64,000 nt of DNA from positions 792,227-856,226 of the forward strand of contig NZ_KQ949025.1 of assembly GCF_001514285.1 (NCBI RefSeq). The letters are read 5' to 3'. The position numbers and the translations under genes were made by a program. Position 1 is the first letter of the stretch. Every line of letters starts with the position of its first letter. The notes below the pieces were generated by a model, which saw only the letters and a program-made list of their open reading frames with translations, had not been told where the DNA came from and searched no databases. Of this stretch, positions 32,555-44,700 are shown piece after piece. This DNA comes from Streptomyces sp. DSM 15324 (GTDB lineage Bacteria; Actinomycetota; Actinomycetes; Streptomycetales; Streptomycetaceae).

Positions 32555-32602
32555 TAGCGCCCGCGCCGGCCGGCGCCGGCCGGCGCGGGCGCTACGCGCC
32601 GA
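32547..32602. repeat. 56-bp perfect palindrome overlapping a gene 3' end
   Basis: The arms 32547-32573 and 32576-32602 (27 nt each) are exact inverse complements around a CG centre. It covers the last codons and stop of the phosphatase gene (stop TAG 32592-32594) and the sequence after it. Transcribed, it gives a 27-bp stem with almost no loop, so it may work as a terminator or extrude as a cruciform. Confidence 0.8.
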
Positions 32603-33296
32603 ATGCCTTGCCCTGCCCCGGCGCCGCGCCCTTGACCGGCTTGGCCCCGGCCCGCAGATGGGCCGGCACGAGGTCGATGGCGGGCTCGCTGTAGCCGACC
32701 GAGACGATCCGGTCGCCCCGGTAGGTGAAGGTCGTCAGCGAGGCGAGCGTGCACTGGCGCTTGCGCGGGTCGTGCCACAGCCGGCGCCGCTCGACGTAGG
32801 ACCGGACGATCCAGATCGGCAGCTGATGGCTGACCAGCACCGCCTCGTGGCCGCGCGCCGCGTCCTTGGCGGCGTCCAGCGCCCCCTTCATCCGGACGAC
32901 CTGGTCGACGTACGGCTCGCCCCAGGACGGCTTGAACGGGTTGACGAGGTGCTTCCAGTTCTCGGGCTTCTTCAGCGCGCCGTCGCCGACCCCGAAGGTC
33001 TTGCCCTGGAAGACGTTGTCCGCCTCGATGAGGCGCCCGTCGGTGGCGAGGTCGAGCCCGTGCGCCTTGGCGATCGGGGTCGCCGTCTCCTGCGCCCGCT
33101 CCAGCGGCGAGGCGACGACGTACGTCACGTCGCGGGAGGCGAGGTGCTCGGCGACCCGGTCGGCCATCTGCCGGCCGAGCTCGGAGAGGTGGTAGCCGGC
33201 GAGACGGCCGTAGAGGATCCCGTCCGGGTTCTCGACCTCGCCGTGCCGCATCAGGTGGACGACGGTCAGGTCGCTGTTGCTGTTCGGGCTGGTCAT
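32592..33296 (-). CDS. histidine phosphatase (phosphoglycerate mutase-like)
   Basis: A 234-residue histidine-phosphatase superfamily protein. The phosphohistidine motif [12 protein letters not shown] (RHGE) is near residue 16, the Arg in [15 protein letters not shown] near residue 70, and the second catalytic His in [13 protein letters not shown] near residue 160. The substrate is not told by sequence. ATG 33296 overlaps the hemL stop (ATGA). The frame ends in a palindrome, and the last codons are fixed by its symmetry. It may be co-translated with hemL. Confidence 0.87.
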   Translation of the reverse strand: MTSPNSNSDLTVVHLMRHGEVENPDGILYGRLAGYHLSELGRQMADRVAEHLASRDVTYVVASPLERAQETATPIAKAHGLDLATDGRLIEADNVFQGKTFGVGDGALKKPENWKHLVNPFKPSWGEPYVDQVVRMKGALDAAKDAARGHEAVLVSHQLPIWIVRSYVERRRLWHDPRKRQCTLASLTTFTYRGDRIVSVGYSEPAIDLVPAHLRAGAKPVKGAAPGQGKAFGA

Positions 33297-34612
33297 GCTG
33301 CTGTGGCCTCCGCAGCCGCTCGGGCCGCCGCCGGAAGGGCGTCGGCGATCCGCTGGATGGCCCGGTCGTCGTGGGCCGTGGAAACGAACCAGGACTCGAA
33401 GGACGACGGCGGCAGATAGACGCCGTTCGCCAGCAACGAGTGGAAGAAGGCGGTGAACCGGAAGGACTCCTGCGCCTTGGCGTCCTCGTAGGTGCGCACC
33501 GGCCGGTCGGTGAAGAACACCGAGAACATGTTGGAGGCGCTCTGGAGCGTGTGCGCGACGCCCTCCTTGGTGAGCGCCTCGGTGACGAGCGCCCGGATCT
33601 GCTCGGAGGCGGCGTCGACCCTGGCGTACGCCGCGTCGTCGAGGAGCCGGAGCTGGGCGAGGCCCGCGGCGGTGGCGACCGGGTTCCCGGACAGGGTGCC
33701 GGCCTGGTAGACGGGCCCGGCGGGCGCGAGGTGCGCCATCACATCGGCGCGGCCCCCGAAGGCGGCGGCCGGGAACCCTCCGCCCATGACCTTCCCGAAG
33801 GTCATGAGGTCGGGCCTGACCCCGTCGATCCCGTACCACCCGGCGCGGCTGGTGCGGAAGCCGGTCATCACCTCGTCGGAGATGAACAGCGCGCCGTTGG
33901 CCCGGCAGGCGTCCTTGAGTCCCTGGTTGAAGCCGGGCAGCGGCGGGACGACGCCCATGTTGCCCGGGGAGGCCTCGGTGATCACACAGGCGATCTCCCC
34001 GGGGTGCCGGTGGAAGGCCTCCTGCACGGCCTCCAGGTCGTTGTACGGCAGCACGATGGTGTCGCCGGCCTGGGCGCCGGTGACACCGGGGGTGTCGGGC
34101 AGCGCGAACGTGGCGACCCCGCTCCCCGCCGCGGCGAGCAGCGAGTCGACGTGGCCGTGGTAGCAGCCGGCGAACTTGATCACCTTGGTCCGCCGGGTGA
34201 ACCCGCGGGCGAGACGGATCGCGGACATGGTCGCCTCGGTGCCGCTGCTGACGAGCCGCACCTGCTCCAGGGGCTCGATCCGCGCGACCATCTCCTCGCC
34301 GAGGGCGACCTCGCCCTCACCGGGCGTACCGAAGGAGGTGCCGCGCGCGACGGCCTCCCGCACGGCGGCGATCACCTCGGGGTGGGAGTGCCCGAGGATC
34401 ATGGGACCCCAGGAGCAGACCAGGTCGACGTACTCCCGGCCGTCGGCGTCGGTCAGGTACGGGCCGCTGCCGGACACCATGAAGCGCGGCGTTCCGCCCA
34501 CGGCGCGGAAGGCGCGGACCGGCGAGTTCACACCGCCCGGGGTGACGGCGGCCGCTCGGTCGAACAGCGCCTGCGAGACAGGCGCATCGTATGAATAGGG
34601 CAGTTCGCTCAT
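33293..34612 (-). CDS. hemL: glutamate-1-semialdehyde 2,1-aminomutase
   Basis: PLP enzyme that forms 5-aminolevulinate from glutamate-1-semialdehyde, the C5 route to haem. The PLP Lys lies in [20 protein letters not shown] near residue 275, the Asp in [11 protein letters not shown], and the substrate motif [18 protein letters not shown] near residue 125. ATG 34612 starts [14 protein letters not shown], the usual N-terminus; the frame stays open for 65 more codons upstream without family similarity. Haem supply next to the cytochrome c genes is a sensible location. Confidence 0.94.
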   Translation of the reverse strand: MSELPYSYDAPVSQALFDRAAAVTPGGVNSPVRAFRAVGGTPRFMVSGSGPYLTDADGREYVDLVCSWGPMILGHSHPEVIAAVREAVARGTSFGTPGEGEVALGEEMVARIEPLEQVRLVSSGTEATMSAIRLARGFTRRTKVIKFAGCYHGHVDSLLAAAGSGVATFALPDTPGVTGAQAGDTIVLPYNDLEAVQEAFHRHPGEIACVITEASPGNMGVVPPLPGFNQGLKDACRANGALFISDEVMTGFRTSRAGWYGIDGVRPDLMTFGKVMGGGFPAAAFGGRADVMAHLAPAGPVYQAGTLSGNPVATAAGLAQLRLLDDAAYARVDAASEQIRALVTEALTKEGVAHTLQSASNMFSVFFTDRPVRTYEDAKAQESFRFTAFFHSLLANGVYLPPSSFESWFVSTAHDDRAIQRIADALPAAARAAAEATAA

Positions 34613-35080
34613 GACCTGCGGATTCTCCGACCTTCTCCGACTTGCTGGACTCCGGTGTGCCAGTGACTCCCCAGAGTAGGCCAGTGGCTGTGCGGCCCCG
34701 TGGGGCAGGAAGGCTCCGCCCCGTCCCCCACCGGCCGTCATCTGAGAAACTGAGACGGACTGAGCCTGATATGAGAAGGACCGAGGCTGATAGACGTAGC
34801 TCATCATGACCGTGTGTCGAGGGCTGCGAAGATCCTGCGGACAGGTGTTTCAGCGCACGTTTCGGCGGGCGGCCGTGGGGGAGGTCACTGACACGATGAT
34901 CGGGTTGCGCGGCCGGGGCCACGCGTCCTAGAAAAGCAGTCGGGTGGAGATATGCATCGCGGTGGCGGACTGGGCGAGGGGACTGACGACCTGGGTCCTC
35001 GACGTGCCCGGCGGGGAAGGCACCGGCGCGACCTGGAGGAAGCCGGCGAAGGACGCGACGAAGCACGTCAGGGGCAGGGT
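34613..35080. other. 468-bp intergenic region, presumed hemL promoter
   Basis: No gene is seen. There are three CTGAG repeats at about 34741-34765 (TCTGAGAAACTGAGACGGACTGAG), 10-11 bases apart, in the AT-richer stretch. A TGAC/ACGATG box lies near 34890. The hemL promoter should be near 34740-34800. Confidence 0.4.
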
Positions 35081-35578
35081 ATGAGCCCGGGCATGGACGA
35101 GGGTGTACCGAATGGAGCCGGGAGCAGGAATGGTGGTCGGGTGGGGGTGACGTACAAGTACTTCGGCGCGCCGGACGGCGCGACGGCGGCCCGTGTCCCG
35201 ATCTCGATGCGCCCCGAGGAACTCGGCGGCGACGAACTCGGCATGAACGGCATGTTCACCAAGATCAAGCCGGAGACGATGGCCGCGATGGTCCTCACGG
35301 GCATCGAAGGCGTCCCCCTGCACAAGGTCCCCCCGCTCGAGCTGGTCGTCCTGCACCCCGACTACGCGGTCGTGAAGCTCCCCATGACCGTCGTCGACCC
35401 CCTCCGCGACATCGGCGAGGAGGCGGTGGGCGCGGCCGCCTTCATCTGGTCCACGGTCCCGGACCGCGGCGGCCCACGGGACGCGTTCAACGTCTACCAG
35501 CTGCTGCACGAGTGGCAGGACTTCTCGCACCGGCTGCATGAGGCGGGGCATCAGCCGTATTGTCTGGTGTGGCCCTGA
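35081..35578 (+). CDS. conserved Streptomyces hypothetical protein
   Basis: A 165-residue soluble protein, unrecognised. The body has YKYFGAPDGATAARVPISMR, LGMNGMFTKIKPETMAAMVL, and a C-terminal DFSHRLHEAGHQPYCLVWP. The frame is open upstream to 34952, but codon use and the lack of a ribosome site favour ATG 35081 (AGGGGCAGGG upstream); ATG 35093 is possible. Its gene is convergent with the integrase relic. No operon partner. Confidence 0.65.
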   Translation: MSPGMDEGVPNGAGSRNGGRVGVTYKYFGAPDGATAARVPISMRPEELGGDELGMNGMFTKIKPETMAAMVLTGIEGVPLHKVPPLELVVLHPDYAVVKLPMTVVDPLRDIGEEAVGAAAFIWSTVPDRGGPRDAFNVYQLLHEWQDFSHRLHEAGHQPYCLVWP

Positions 35579-35639
35579 TCTGGGGTTTCACCGGTTTCGG
35601 GCGGGGTCTTCGGGCCTCGCCCTTTTGGTGCTGGGAGAG

Positions 35640-35746
35640 TCGTCAGGCGGCCAGGGCACTGCCCGAAGTACTCGGAGAGCGCCTTGATGCTCTCCCCCGC
35701 GTCCAGGAGTACGGAGGCGCAGGGGTGCCGCAGGGCGTGTGGGCCT
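35640..35746 (-). pseudogene. integrase C-terminal relic
   Basis: The minus strand reads GPHALRHPCASVLLDAGESI KALSEYFGQ, which matches the catalytic C-terminus of Streptomyces phage integrases (MHALRHFYASVLLDAGESIKALSEYLGH-type): the HxLRH box is kept. About 35 codons remain, without the Tyr segment, and the frame runs on into unrelated sequence. It shows that an integrated element once ended here. Confidence 0.6.
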
Positions 35747-35870
35747 TGAGAGCCGCTGCCGCGCTCTCCAGAAAGGAGGCGTGAGCGACATCAGCATGCC
35801 GGACGGACGGCAGACAGTACGCTGAACCCCACGGGATCGAGCCCGCAGCACAGTGTCCGGGAGGTGCTTC

Positions 35871-36437
35871 ATGACGGCCGAGATGGTGGCCCCGGCGTGG
35901 ATGCATGAGCAGATCACGGCGGAGGAGTACGAGTCCTGGTCCGAGGAGCAGTGCGCGGGCATCGAGATCGTGGACGGGATGGTCGTCGTGAGTCCGAGTG
36001 CGTCCAAGCGGCACAACCGGCTGGCCCGGATTCTGGCGAACGCCCTGGATGCCGCCGCGGGCCCGGAGTGGAACGCCGACACGGACTTCGACGTCCGGCT
36101 TCAGGACATCCCCCTCACCAATCGCCGCCCTGACGTCGTCGTCTACCGCGCAGACACGATCGACATCACCCCCACCCGCCCTGAGCACGTACTGCTGGTC
36201 GCGGAGGTGGTGTCGCCAGGCTCGGAGACCACCGACCGGATCGTGAAGGTCGACCAGTACGCCAAGGCAGGCATCGGCTTCTACTGGCGGATCGAGCAGG
36301 CCCCGACCGGAGTTCCTCTCGTGTACACCTATGTTCTCGACCCCGCGACGAAGACCTACCGGGACGGAGACGTGTTCACTGGCGTCCTCAAGGTAGCGGC
36401 CCCCTTCCCGGTGGAGATCGACCTCGGCCAGATCTGA
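35871..36437 (+). CDS. Uma2-family PD-(D/E)xK nuclease-like protein
   Basis: A 188-residue Uma2/DUF820 protein. The family core is visible: EYESWSEEQCAGIEIVDGMV, SPSASKRHNRLARILANAL, the catalytic-type LTNRRPDVVVYRADT (Asp), and LLVAEVVSPGSETTDRIVKV (Glu-x-Val, the ExK-like half). ATG 35871 has a strong GGAGG at 6 nt. The cellular role of this large Streptomyces family is unknown; its proteins are often next to mobile or accessory genes, as here next to an integrase relic. Confidence 0.87.
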   Translation: MTAEMVAPAWMHEQITAEEYESWSEEQCAGIEIVDGMVVVSPSASKRHNRLARILANALDAAAGPEWNADTDFDVRLQDIPLTNRRPDVVVYRADTIDITPTRPEHVLLVAEVVSPGSETTDRIVKVDQYAKAGIGFYWRIEQAPTGVPLVYTYVLDPATKTYRDGDVFTGVLKVAAPFPVEIDLGQI

Positions 36438-36515
36438 CCACCCGCTGCTCAGCAGTCGGCAGCGCGTGCTGCATGAGGCGCTGCTCATGGCCGTCCACAC
36501 GGTTCGCTCGCGCCC

Positions 36516-36581
36516 GGCCCTGACCCCCGCCGCCGACCGGATCGTCCTCCGTCCGGCGGCCGCCCGCGCTGGGTCAGGGCC
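36516..36581 (-). terminator. nested hairpin terminator downstream of gdhA
   Basis: GGCCCTGACCC (36516-36526) pairs with GGGTCAGGGCC (36571-36581), and inside lies a second stem GCCGACCGGAT/GTCCGGCGGC. It is 20 bp beyond the gdhA stop on the minus strand. Confidence 0.65.
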
Positions 36582-36601
36582 GCGGTGGCCGTCCCCGGGG
36601 A

Positions 36602-38146
<1,545 letters not shown>

Positions 38147-38218
38147 TCACCTCAACCCCCGTGCCAAAATGACGATCTGACAGCCACTCATCATGGTTTC
38201 GGGACGGAGCCGGGCAGC

Positions 38219-39013
38219 ATGACCTCTCCCAGGATCGACACGAGCAGGCCCCACCCGGCCCGGATGTACGACTACTTCCTCGGCGGGAAGGACAACTACG
38301 AGGTCGACCAGGCGGCCGCGGAGCAGTTCATCAAGGCGGCCCCCGAGGTGCGGGCCGCGGTGCGGGCCAACCGGAGCTTCATGCAGCGCGCCGTGCGGCA
38401 CGTGGTCGAGGAGGGCGGCATCCGCCAGATCCTCGACATCGGCACCGGCCTGCCGACCGAGCCCAACGTGCACCAGATCGCGCGCGCCGTCGCCCCCGGC
38501 ACCCGGATCGCCTACGTCGACAACGACCCGATCGTCGGCGCCCACTCCCGGACCCTGCTGGACGACGACGAGAACACCTCCGTCGTCCTCGGCGACCTGC
38601 GCGACCCCCGGGCCGTCCTCGACCACCCCGACGTCCGCAAGGTCATCGACCTCGACCGGCCCGTGGCGCTGATGCTGGTGGCGGTCCTGCACTTCGTCAC
38701 GGAGGCGGAGGACCCGGACGCGATCCTCGCCACCCTGCTCGACGCGCTGCCGACGGGCTCGTACCTGATCCTCTCCCACGCCACGGTCGACCTCTTCGAG
38801 GAGGGCGGCCGCACGGACGCGGTGAAGGTCTACAACAGCGCCACCGCCAGCATGAACCCCCGCAAGCACGACCGCGTCCTGGAGTTCTTCCGCGACTGGA
38901 CCCTGCTCGAACCGGGCCTGGTCCTGGTCCCGGACTGGCGCCCCACCGAGCCCGTCGACCCCGCCCTGCCCCCGATCGGCTTCTACGGCGGCGTGGCGCG
39001 CAAGGACGGCTGA
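38219..39013 (+). CDS. SAV2177-type (DUF574) SAM-dependent methyltransferase
   Basis: A 264-residue methyltransferase of the large Streptomyces SAV2177/Methyltransf_19 group. The N-terminus HPARMYDYFLGGKDNYEVDQ is the group hallmark, followed by the SAM motif QILDIGTGLPTEPNVHQIAR and the acidic VDNDPIVGAHSRTLL. The C-terminus GFYGGVARK closes the domain. Substrates of the group are not known. ATG 38219 is the natural start. It converges on argG across a large terminator. Confidence 0.9.
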   Translation: MTSPRIDTSRPHPARMYDYFLGGKDNYEVDQAAAEQFIKAAPEVRAAVRANRSFMQRAVRHVVEEGGIRQILDIGTGLPTEPNVHQIARAVAPGTRIAYVDNDPIVGAHSRTLLDDDENTSVVLGDLRDPRAVLDHPDVRKVIDLDRPVALMLVAVLHFVTEAEDPDAILATLLDALPTGSYLILSHATVDLFEEGGRTDAVKVYNSATASMNPRKHDRVLEFFRDWTLLEPGLVLVPDWRPTEPVDPALPPIGFYGGVARKDG

Positions 39014-39050
39014 GACCGGCAGACGGGGAGACCCGAGCGCGACGGCGGTA

Positions 39051-39109
39051 CGACGGCGAGGGGCCGGGCGGGCGCGTCTTTCTCGCGCCCGCCCGGCCCC
39101 TCGCCGTCG
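39051..39109. terminator. 26-bp stem bidirectional terminator between methyltransferase and argG
   Basis: Arms 39051-39076 and 39084-39109 are exact inverse complements with a TCTTTCT loop. The stem is very long for a Streptomyces terminator and lies between two converging genes. Confidence 0.85.
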
Positions 39110-39118
39110 GTCGGTGGA

Positions 39119-40668
<1,550 letters not shown>

Positions 40669-40679
40669 CGTCCCTCAGC

Positions 40680-43199
40680 TCACTTACCGACGTTCTGTTC
40701 CGCCCAGATCGTCTTGCCGCCCCGGGTGCCGGGGCGGGTCCCCCAGCGTTCGGTGAGCTGGGCGACCAGCAGCAGGCCCCGGCCGCCCTCGTCGTAGGTG
40801 CGGGCCCGCCGCATGTGCGGGGCGGTGCCGCTGGCGTCGGAGACCTCGCAGATCAGGGCACGGTCGTGGATCAGGCGGAGCTGGACCGGCGGTTCGGCGT
40901 GCCGGATCGCGTTGGTGACCAGCTCGCTGACGATCAGCTCGGTGACGAAGGCCGCGTCGGTCAGCCCCCAGGACTCCAGGCACGCGATCACGTTCTTGCG
41001 GGTCTCTGCGACGGCGGCCGGGTCCGGCTGCACGTCCCAGATCGCGACCCGGGAGGCGTCGAGGCCCCGGGTGCGGGCGACGAGCAGCGCCACGTCGTCG
41101 GCGGGCCGCTGCGGCAGCATCCCGCCGAGGACCGTGTCGCACAGGTCGTCCAGCGAGGCGGCGGGCCGGGCGAGGCTGCTGCACAGCAGGGCCACGCCGT
41201 CGTCGCCGTCGTCGCCGTCTTCACCGCCGTCGCTCGTGCCCGCGCGGGTGCCTGCCCGGGTGCCTGCCCGGGTACCCGTGCCCGCGTCCTCGGCGGACGG
41301 GTCGGTCCGGCGGCTGCGGGAGTCGAGCAGTCCGTCGGTGTAGAGGGCGAGCACACTGCCCTCGGGCAGGTCGAACTCCACCGACTCGAAGGGGAGTCCG
41401 CCCAGCCCCAGCGGCGGCCCGGCGGGCAGGTCGAGCAGCTCCACCCTGCCGTCCGGGCTGACCAGCGCCGGCAGCGGGTGCCCGGCCCGGGCGAGCGCAC
41501 ACCGCCGGGAGACGGGGTCGTAGACCGCGTACAGGCAGGTCGCGCCCACGTCCCCGGCGGTCTCGTTCTCGGCGGCCTCCGCCTCGGTGGCCAGTCTCGC
41601 CACCAGGTCGTCGAGGTGGGTGAGGAGTTCGTCCGGCGGCAGATCGATGTCGGCCAGGGTCCGTACGGCCGTCCGCAGCCGCCCCATGGTCGCCGAGGCG
41701 TGGATGCCATGGCCCACCACGTCCCCCACGACCAGGGCCACCCGCGCCCCGGACAGCGGGATCACGTCGAACCAGTCGCCGCCCACCCCGGCCCGGGCAC
41801 CGGCCGGCAGATAGCGGGAGGCGACCTCCACCGCCGACTGCTCGGGCAGCCGCTGCGGCAGCAGACTGCGCTGGAGCGTGACCGCCGTACCCCGGGCACG
41901 GGTGTAGCGCCGGGCGTTGTCGATGCAGATGGCCGCCCGGGCGGCCAGCTCCTCGGCGAGCACCAGGTCGTCGTCCTCGAACGGGTCGGGACGCCGGTGC
42001 CGGGCGAGGACGACCACCCCGAGGGTCGTCCCGCGCGCCGACAGGGGTACGGCCATCACGGAGTGGAAGCCGAAGTCGCGGATCCGGGCGGTGCGCAGCG
42101 GATCGCCGGCGACCCAGGGCGGCAGCGCGGCCGGGAACACCCGGCGGTACAGGCCCCGCCCCGACCGCAGGCTCTCCACCGGTGGCGAGCCCTCCGGGTA
42201 CGCGTCCACGTCGCCCAGCGCGAGGACCGCCTCGGGGACGCCCGGCAGCACGGACTGGTGGGCGACCCGCCGCAACGTCAGCGGCGCCCCGGCCGTGGCC
42301 GGGGCGCCCGCCCCGCCGCCCTCGGTGCCCACCCCGGCTCCCCCGGTCCCCCAGGCTCCCCCGCCTTCCTCGAAGGAGGTCAGCAGATCGACGCTGAGGA
42401 AGTCGGCCAGGTCCGGCACCGCCACGTCCGCCAGTTCCTGCGCCGTCCGCGTGACATCGAGGGTGCTGCCGATCCGCGAGCTGGCCGCGGCGATCAGCTG
42501 GAGGCGTTTGCGCGCCCAGTACTGGTCGGTCACGTCGTGCCCGGTGGCGGCCACCCCGAGCACCCGGCCGTCGCCCGGGTCCTCCACCCGGTAGAGCTGG
42601 ACCGACCAGGCGTGCTCACGGTTCTCGCCGGGGGCACGGGCGTGGTTCTCGACGTACTGCGGTTCCCCCGTCTCCAGGGCGAGCCGCATCCGCCGCTCGA
42701 CCGCCTCCGACACCGGGGTCGGGATCACGTCCGTCATCCGCAGCCCGCGTATTTCCTCCTCACCGAGGCCGAGGGCGCGCTGTGCGGCTCCGCTGGAGCG
42801 GCGGTAGCGCAGGTCGGTGTCGTACACCGAGGTCGCGCAGGACGGAGACTGCATCACGCCCCGCCACAGCAGGGCGTCGTCGTCGGGCCGCGGGGTGCCG
42901 GCCACGGCGGAGACCAGCAGCCAGTCACGGCTGCCGTCCTCCGCCGTACGGTGGTGGGCCAGAACCCTGGCCACCAGCCGGCGGCCGGACCGGTGCAGGA
43001 GCGTGAGCGTGCCGTGCCACCGTGGCGGCCCGGCCGTCGGGGGAAACTCCTGCGGAACCGGCCGCTCGGCCAGCAGCAGCACCGCCGGCCGCCCCACGAT
43101 CTCCTCCGGCGGGTAACCGAGAAGCCGCTCGGCACCGTCGTTCCACCCGGTCACCGTGCCGAGTTCGTCGATGGTCACCCGGGCGCTGAGTGCCTCCAT
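40680..43199 (-). CDS. PAS-PAS-GAF-SpoIIE phosphatase-HATPase signalling protein
   Basis: An 839-residue cytosolic protein. Two N-terminal PAS-like domains (ARVTIDELGTVTGWNDGAER, ATSVYDTDLRYRRSSGAAQR) are followed by a GAF domain (IAAASSRIGSTLDVTRTAQE to IGVVVLARHRRPDPFEDDDL-like), a PP2C/SpoIIE phosphatase (GGDWFDVIPLSG, VVGDVVGHGIHASATMGRLR, YTDGLLDSRSRR) and an HATPase kinase (VTELIVSELVTNAIRHAEPP, YDEGGRGLLLVAQLTERWGT). The order is that of Streptomyces proteins that both phosphorylate and dephosphorylate partner anti-sigma antagonists. A linker near residues 655-680 has GTRAG and DGD repeats that vary in length between strains. The sigma-factor gene lies 85 bp upstream on the same strand. 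Confidence 0.9.
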   Translation of the reverse strand: MEALSARVTIDELGTVTGWNDGAERLLGYPPEEIVGRPAVLLLAERPVPQEFPPTAGPPRWHGTLTLLHRSGRRLVARVLAHHRTAEDGSRDWLLVSAVAGTPRPDDDALLWRGVMQSPSCATSVYDTDLRYRRSSGAAQRALGLGEEEIRGLRMTDVIPTPVSEAVERRMRLALETGEPQYVENHARAPGENREHAWSVQLYRVEDPGDGRVLGVAATGHDVTDQYWARKRLQLIAAASSRIGSTLDVTRTAQELADVAVPDLADFLSVDLLTSFEEGGGAWGTGGAGVGTEGGGAGAPATAGAPLTLRRVAHQSVLPGVPEAVLALGDVDAYPEGSPPVESLRSGRGLYRRVFPAALPPWVAGDPLRTARIRDFGFHSVMAVPLSARGTTLGVVVLARHRRPDPFEDDDLVLAEELAARAAICIDNARRYTRARGTAVTLQRSLLPQRLPEQSAVEVASRYLPAGARAGVGGDWFDVIPLSGARVALVVGDVVGHGIHASATMGRLRTAVRTLADIDLPPDELLTHLDDLVARLATEAEAAENETAGDVGATCLYAVYDPVSRRCALARAGHPLPALVSPDGRVELLDLPAGPPLGLGGLPFESVEFDLPEGSVLALYTDGLLDSRSRRTDPSAEDAGTGTRAGTRAGTRAGTSDGGEDGDDGDDGVALLCSSLARPAASLDDLCDTVLGGMLPQRPADDVALLVARTRGLDASRVAIWDVQPDPAAVAETRKNVIACLESWGLTDAAFVTELIVSELVTNAIRHAEPPVQLRLIHDRALICEVSDASGTAPHMRRARTYDEGGRGLLLVAQLTERWGTRPGTRGGKTIWAEQNVGK

Positions 43200-43283
43200 G
43201 GCCGCTCATCTCGCTCTCCTGCGTGACGCTCTCCTGCCTTACACATGTCGCACTTGGGCACTATTACCCATTCGTACCACTGT

Positions 43284-43892
43284 TCAGGCGGCCACGTGGG
43301 TGTGCGCCTCCGCCTCGTCCAGCAGGTCGGCCAGCGAGGCGCGCGCCCGGGCCACCCGGGAGCGGACCGTGCCCACCGGACAGTCGCTGACCTCGGCCGC
43401 CTCCGTGTACGGCAGCCCGAGCAGCTGGGTGAGGACGAACGCCTCCCGCCGCTCGTCCGGCAGCGCGGCCAGCAGGTCGAGCAGCACGATCCCGTCGTCG
43501 AACCCGGGCAGCCCGCGCGGCTGGGCCGACTCCACGGCGAGCTGCCAGTCCGGTACGTCGGCGTGGCGCGGCCGGGCGGAGGCGTACCGGTAGCTGTCGG
43601 CCACCGCGCGGCGGGCGATGGACAGCAGCCAGGAACGCGCCGAGGAACGGCCCTCGAACCGGTGCAGACTGGCGAGCGCCCGCAGAAAGGTGTCCTGGGC
43701 GAGGTCGTCCACAGCCTGGGGATCGCCGCACAGATGGGCGACGTACCGCAGCACGTCCCGGTGCAGCGCCCGCACGAACCGCTCGACGGCGCCCGGGTCG
43801 CCACCGCGCGCGGCCAGCGCCCAGGCCGTGATCGAGTCGTCACGGGACGACTCGGGGTGCGACGCAAGGCCGGGGGAGACAGAGGTGATCAC
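43284..43892 (-). CDS. ECF-type RNA polymerase sigma factor
   Basis: A 202-residue ECF sigma. Region 2 (VRALHRDVLRYVAHLCGDPQ, AVDDLAQDTFLRALASLHRF) holds the -10 recognition helices. Region 4 (LPDERREAFVLTQLLGLPYT, EVSDCPVGTVRSRVARARAS) is the -35 HTH. No typical anti-sigma gene follows; instead the PAS-phosphatase is downstream and a Met/His-rich membrane protein is upstream in the same direction. The start was taken as GTG 43892 with a family-like N-terminus; a shorter start is possible. Confidence 0.9.
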   Translation of the reverse strand: MITSVSPGLASHPESSRDDSITAWALAARGGDPGAVERFVRALHRDVLRYVAHLCGDPQAVDDLAQDTFLRALASLHRFEGRSSARSWLLSIARRAVADSYRYASARPRHADVPDWQLAVESAQPRGLPGFDDGIVLLDLLAALPDERREAFVLTQLLGLPYTEAAEVSDCPVGTVRSRVARARASLADLLDEAEAHTHVAA

Positions 43893-44031
43893 CTGAGGGT
43901 GTCCTTCTCGGTCGTCCGGAAGCCGGGACCGTGGGCCCGGTCCGGATACGGGGAGACGGCCCCACGGCGCCTGCGCGCGCGTACGGCCGAAGCCCGGGGC
44001 GCACAGGGGCGGCCCGGGTCACCGGCTGCCG

Positions 44032-44700
44032 TCAGACGGCAGCGGCTCCCACGGGCGGACCCCGAGAAGTGATCGCGTGGACGAGGAGGAGCCGCGGCAC
44101 CCGCTCGCGGTGGCGGCGGCGCGGCCGGACCCGCGGGCGTGCGGGCGCGAGGGGCAGGGCGAGCAGCAGCCGCAGCGGCGCCGCGAGCCGGCCGGCCACC
44201 GCCCGCAGCACGCGGAACGCGGCGCGCTCACCGTGGGCCAGCCACAGCCCGCACAGCAGCGCGGCCAGCAGGTGGGCGGCGAACATCCCCGACGAGGAGG
44301 AGCCGACCACGTTCAGCAGGACCCCGCGGCCACCGCTCCCGGCGTGACTCATGTGGCCCATGCCGACCATGTGCGCCATGTCCATGCCCTGCATGGACGT
44401 GGTCATGGAAGGCACAGTCGGCGGCTGCGCGCCCGTGTCCGCGCCCACCGTCTGGGCGTACTCGAACGCCCGGTGCAGCAGCGCCTGGGCGGCCACCACG
44501 ACCGCGACCACCGACGCGGGCCCCCGTTCACGGCCGGCCAGGCACCAGCCCGCCGCGCCGGTCACGGCCGCACCGGCGGCCAGGGCCCAGACGGGGACGT
44601 GGTCGCCGGACATCAGGACGTGGCCCAGGGCGGCGAGCAGCACACAGACGGCCGCGAACATCGCGGCACGCAGTGTGCGTGTGCACCACCCGGCAGTCAT
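44032..44700 (-). CDS. membrane protein with Met/His-rich loop (possible copper-binding)
   Basis: A 222-residue protein with four hydrophobic helices (AAMFAAVCVLLAALGHVLMS, VWALAAGAAVTGAAGWCLAG, SVVAVVVAAQALLHRAFEY, MFAAHLLAALLCGLWLAHG). The loop between the third and fourth helix is rich in Met and His (MTTSMQGMDMAHMVGMGHMS), as in copper-handling membrane proteins. The C-terminus is Arg-rich. Family not recognised. It lies upstream of the sigma-factor gene on the same strand with a 139-bp gap. A metal role is an inference. Confidence 0.65.
   Translation of the reverse strand: MTAGWCTRTLRAAMFAAVCVLLAALGHVLMSGDHVPVWALAAGAAVTGAAGWCLAGRERGPASVVAVVVAAQALLHRAFEYAQTVGADTGAQPPTVPSMTTSMQGMDMAHMVGMGHMSHAGSGGRGVLLNVVGSSSSGMFAAHLLAALLCGLWLAHGERAAFRVLRAVAGRLAAPLRLLLALPLAPARPRVRPRRRHRERVPRLLLVHAITSRGPPVGAAAV

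Noticed and set aside
32362..32778. Repetitive Arg/Ala/Pro frame on the minus strand
   Set aside because: It arises from the 13-bp tandem repeat and palindrome; the phosphatase uses another frame.
34952..35080. Longer N-terminus for the 35081-35578 protein
   Set aside because: The extra 43 residues are Arg/Gly-rich, have no ribosome site and do not resemble the body of the protein.
35560..35784. 74-codon plus-strand frame near the integrase relic
   Set aside because: Integrase similarity lies on the opposite strand; this frame has no family resemblance or ribosome site.
35579..35870. tRNA attachment site next to the integrase relic
   Set aside because: No tRNA-like arms or T-loop sequence were found in this gap or beside the 538-800 relic.
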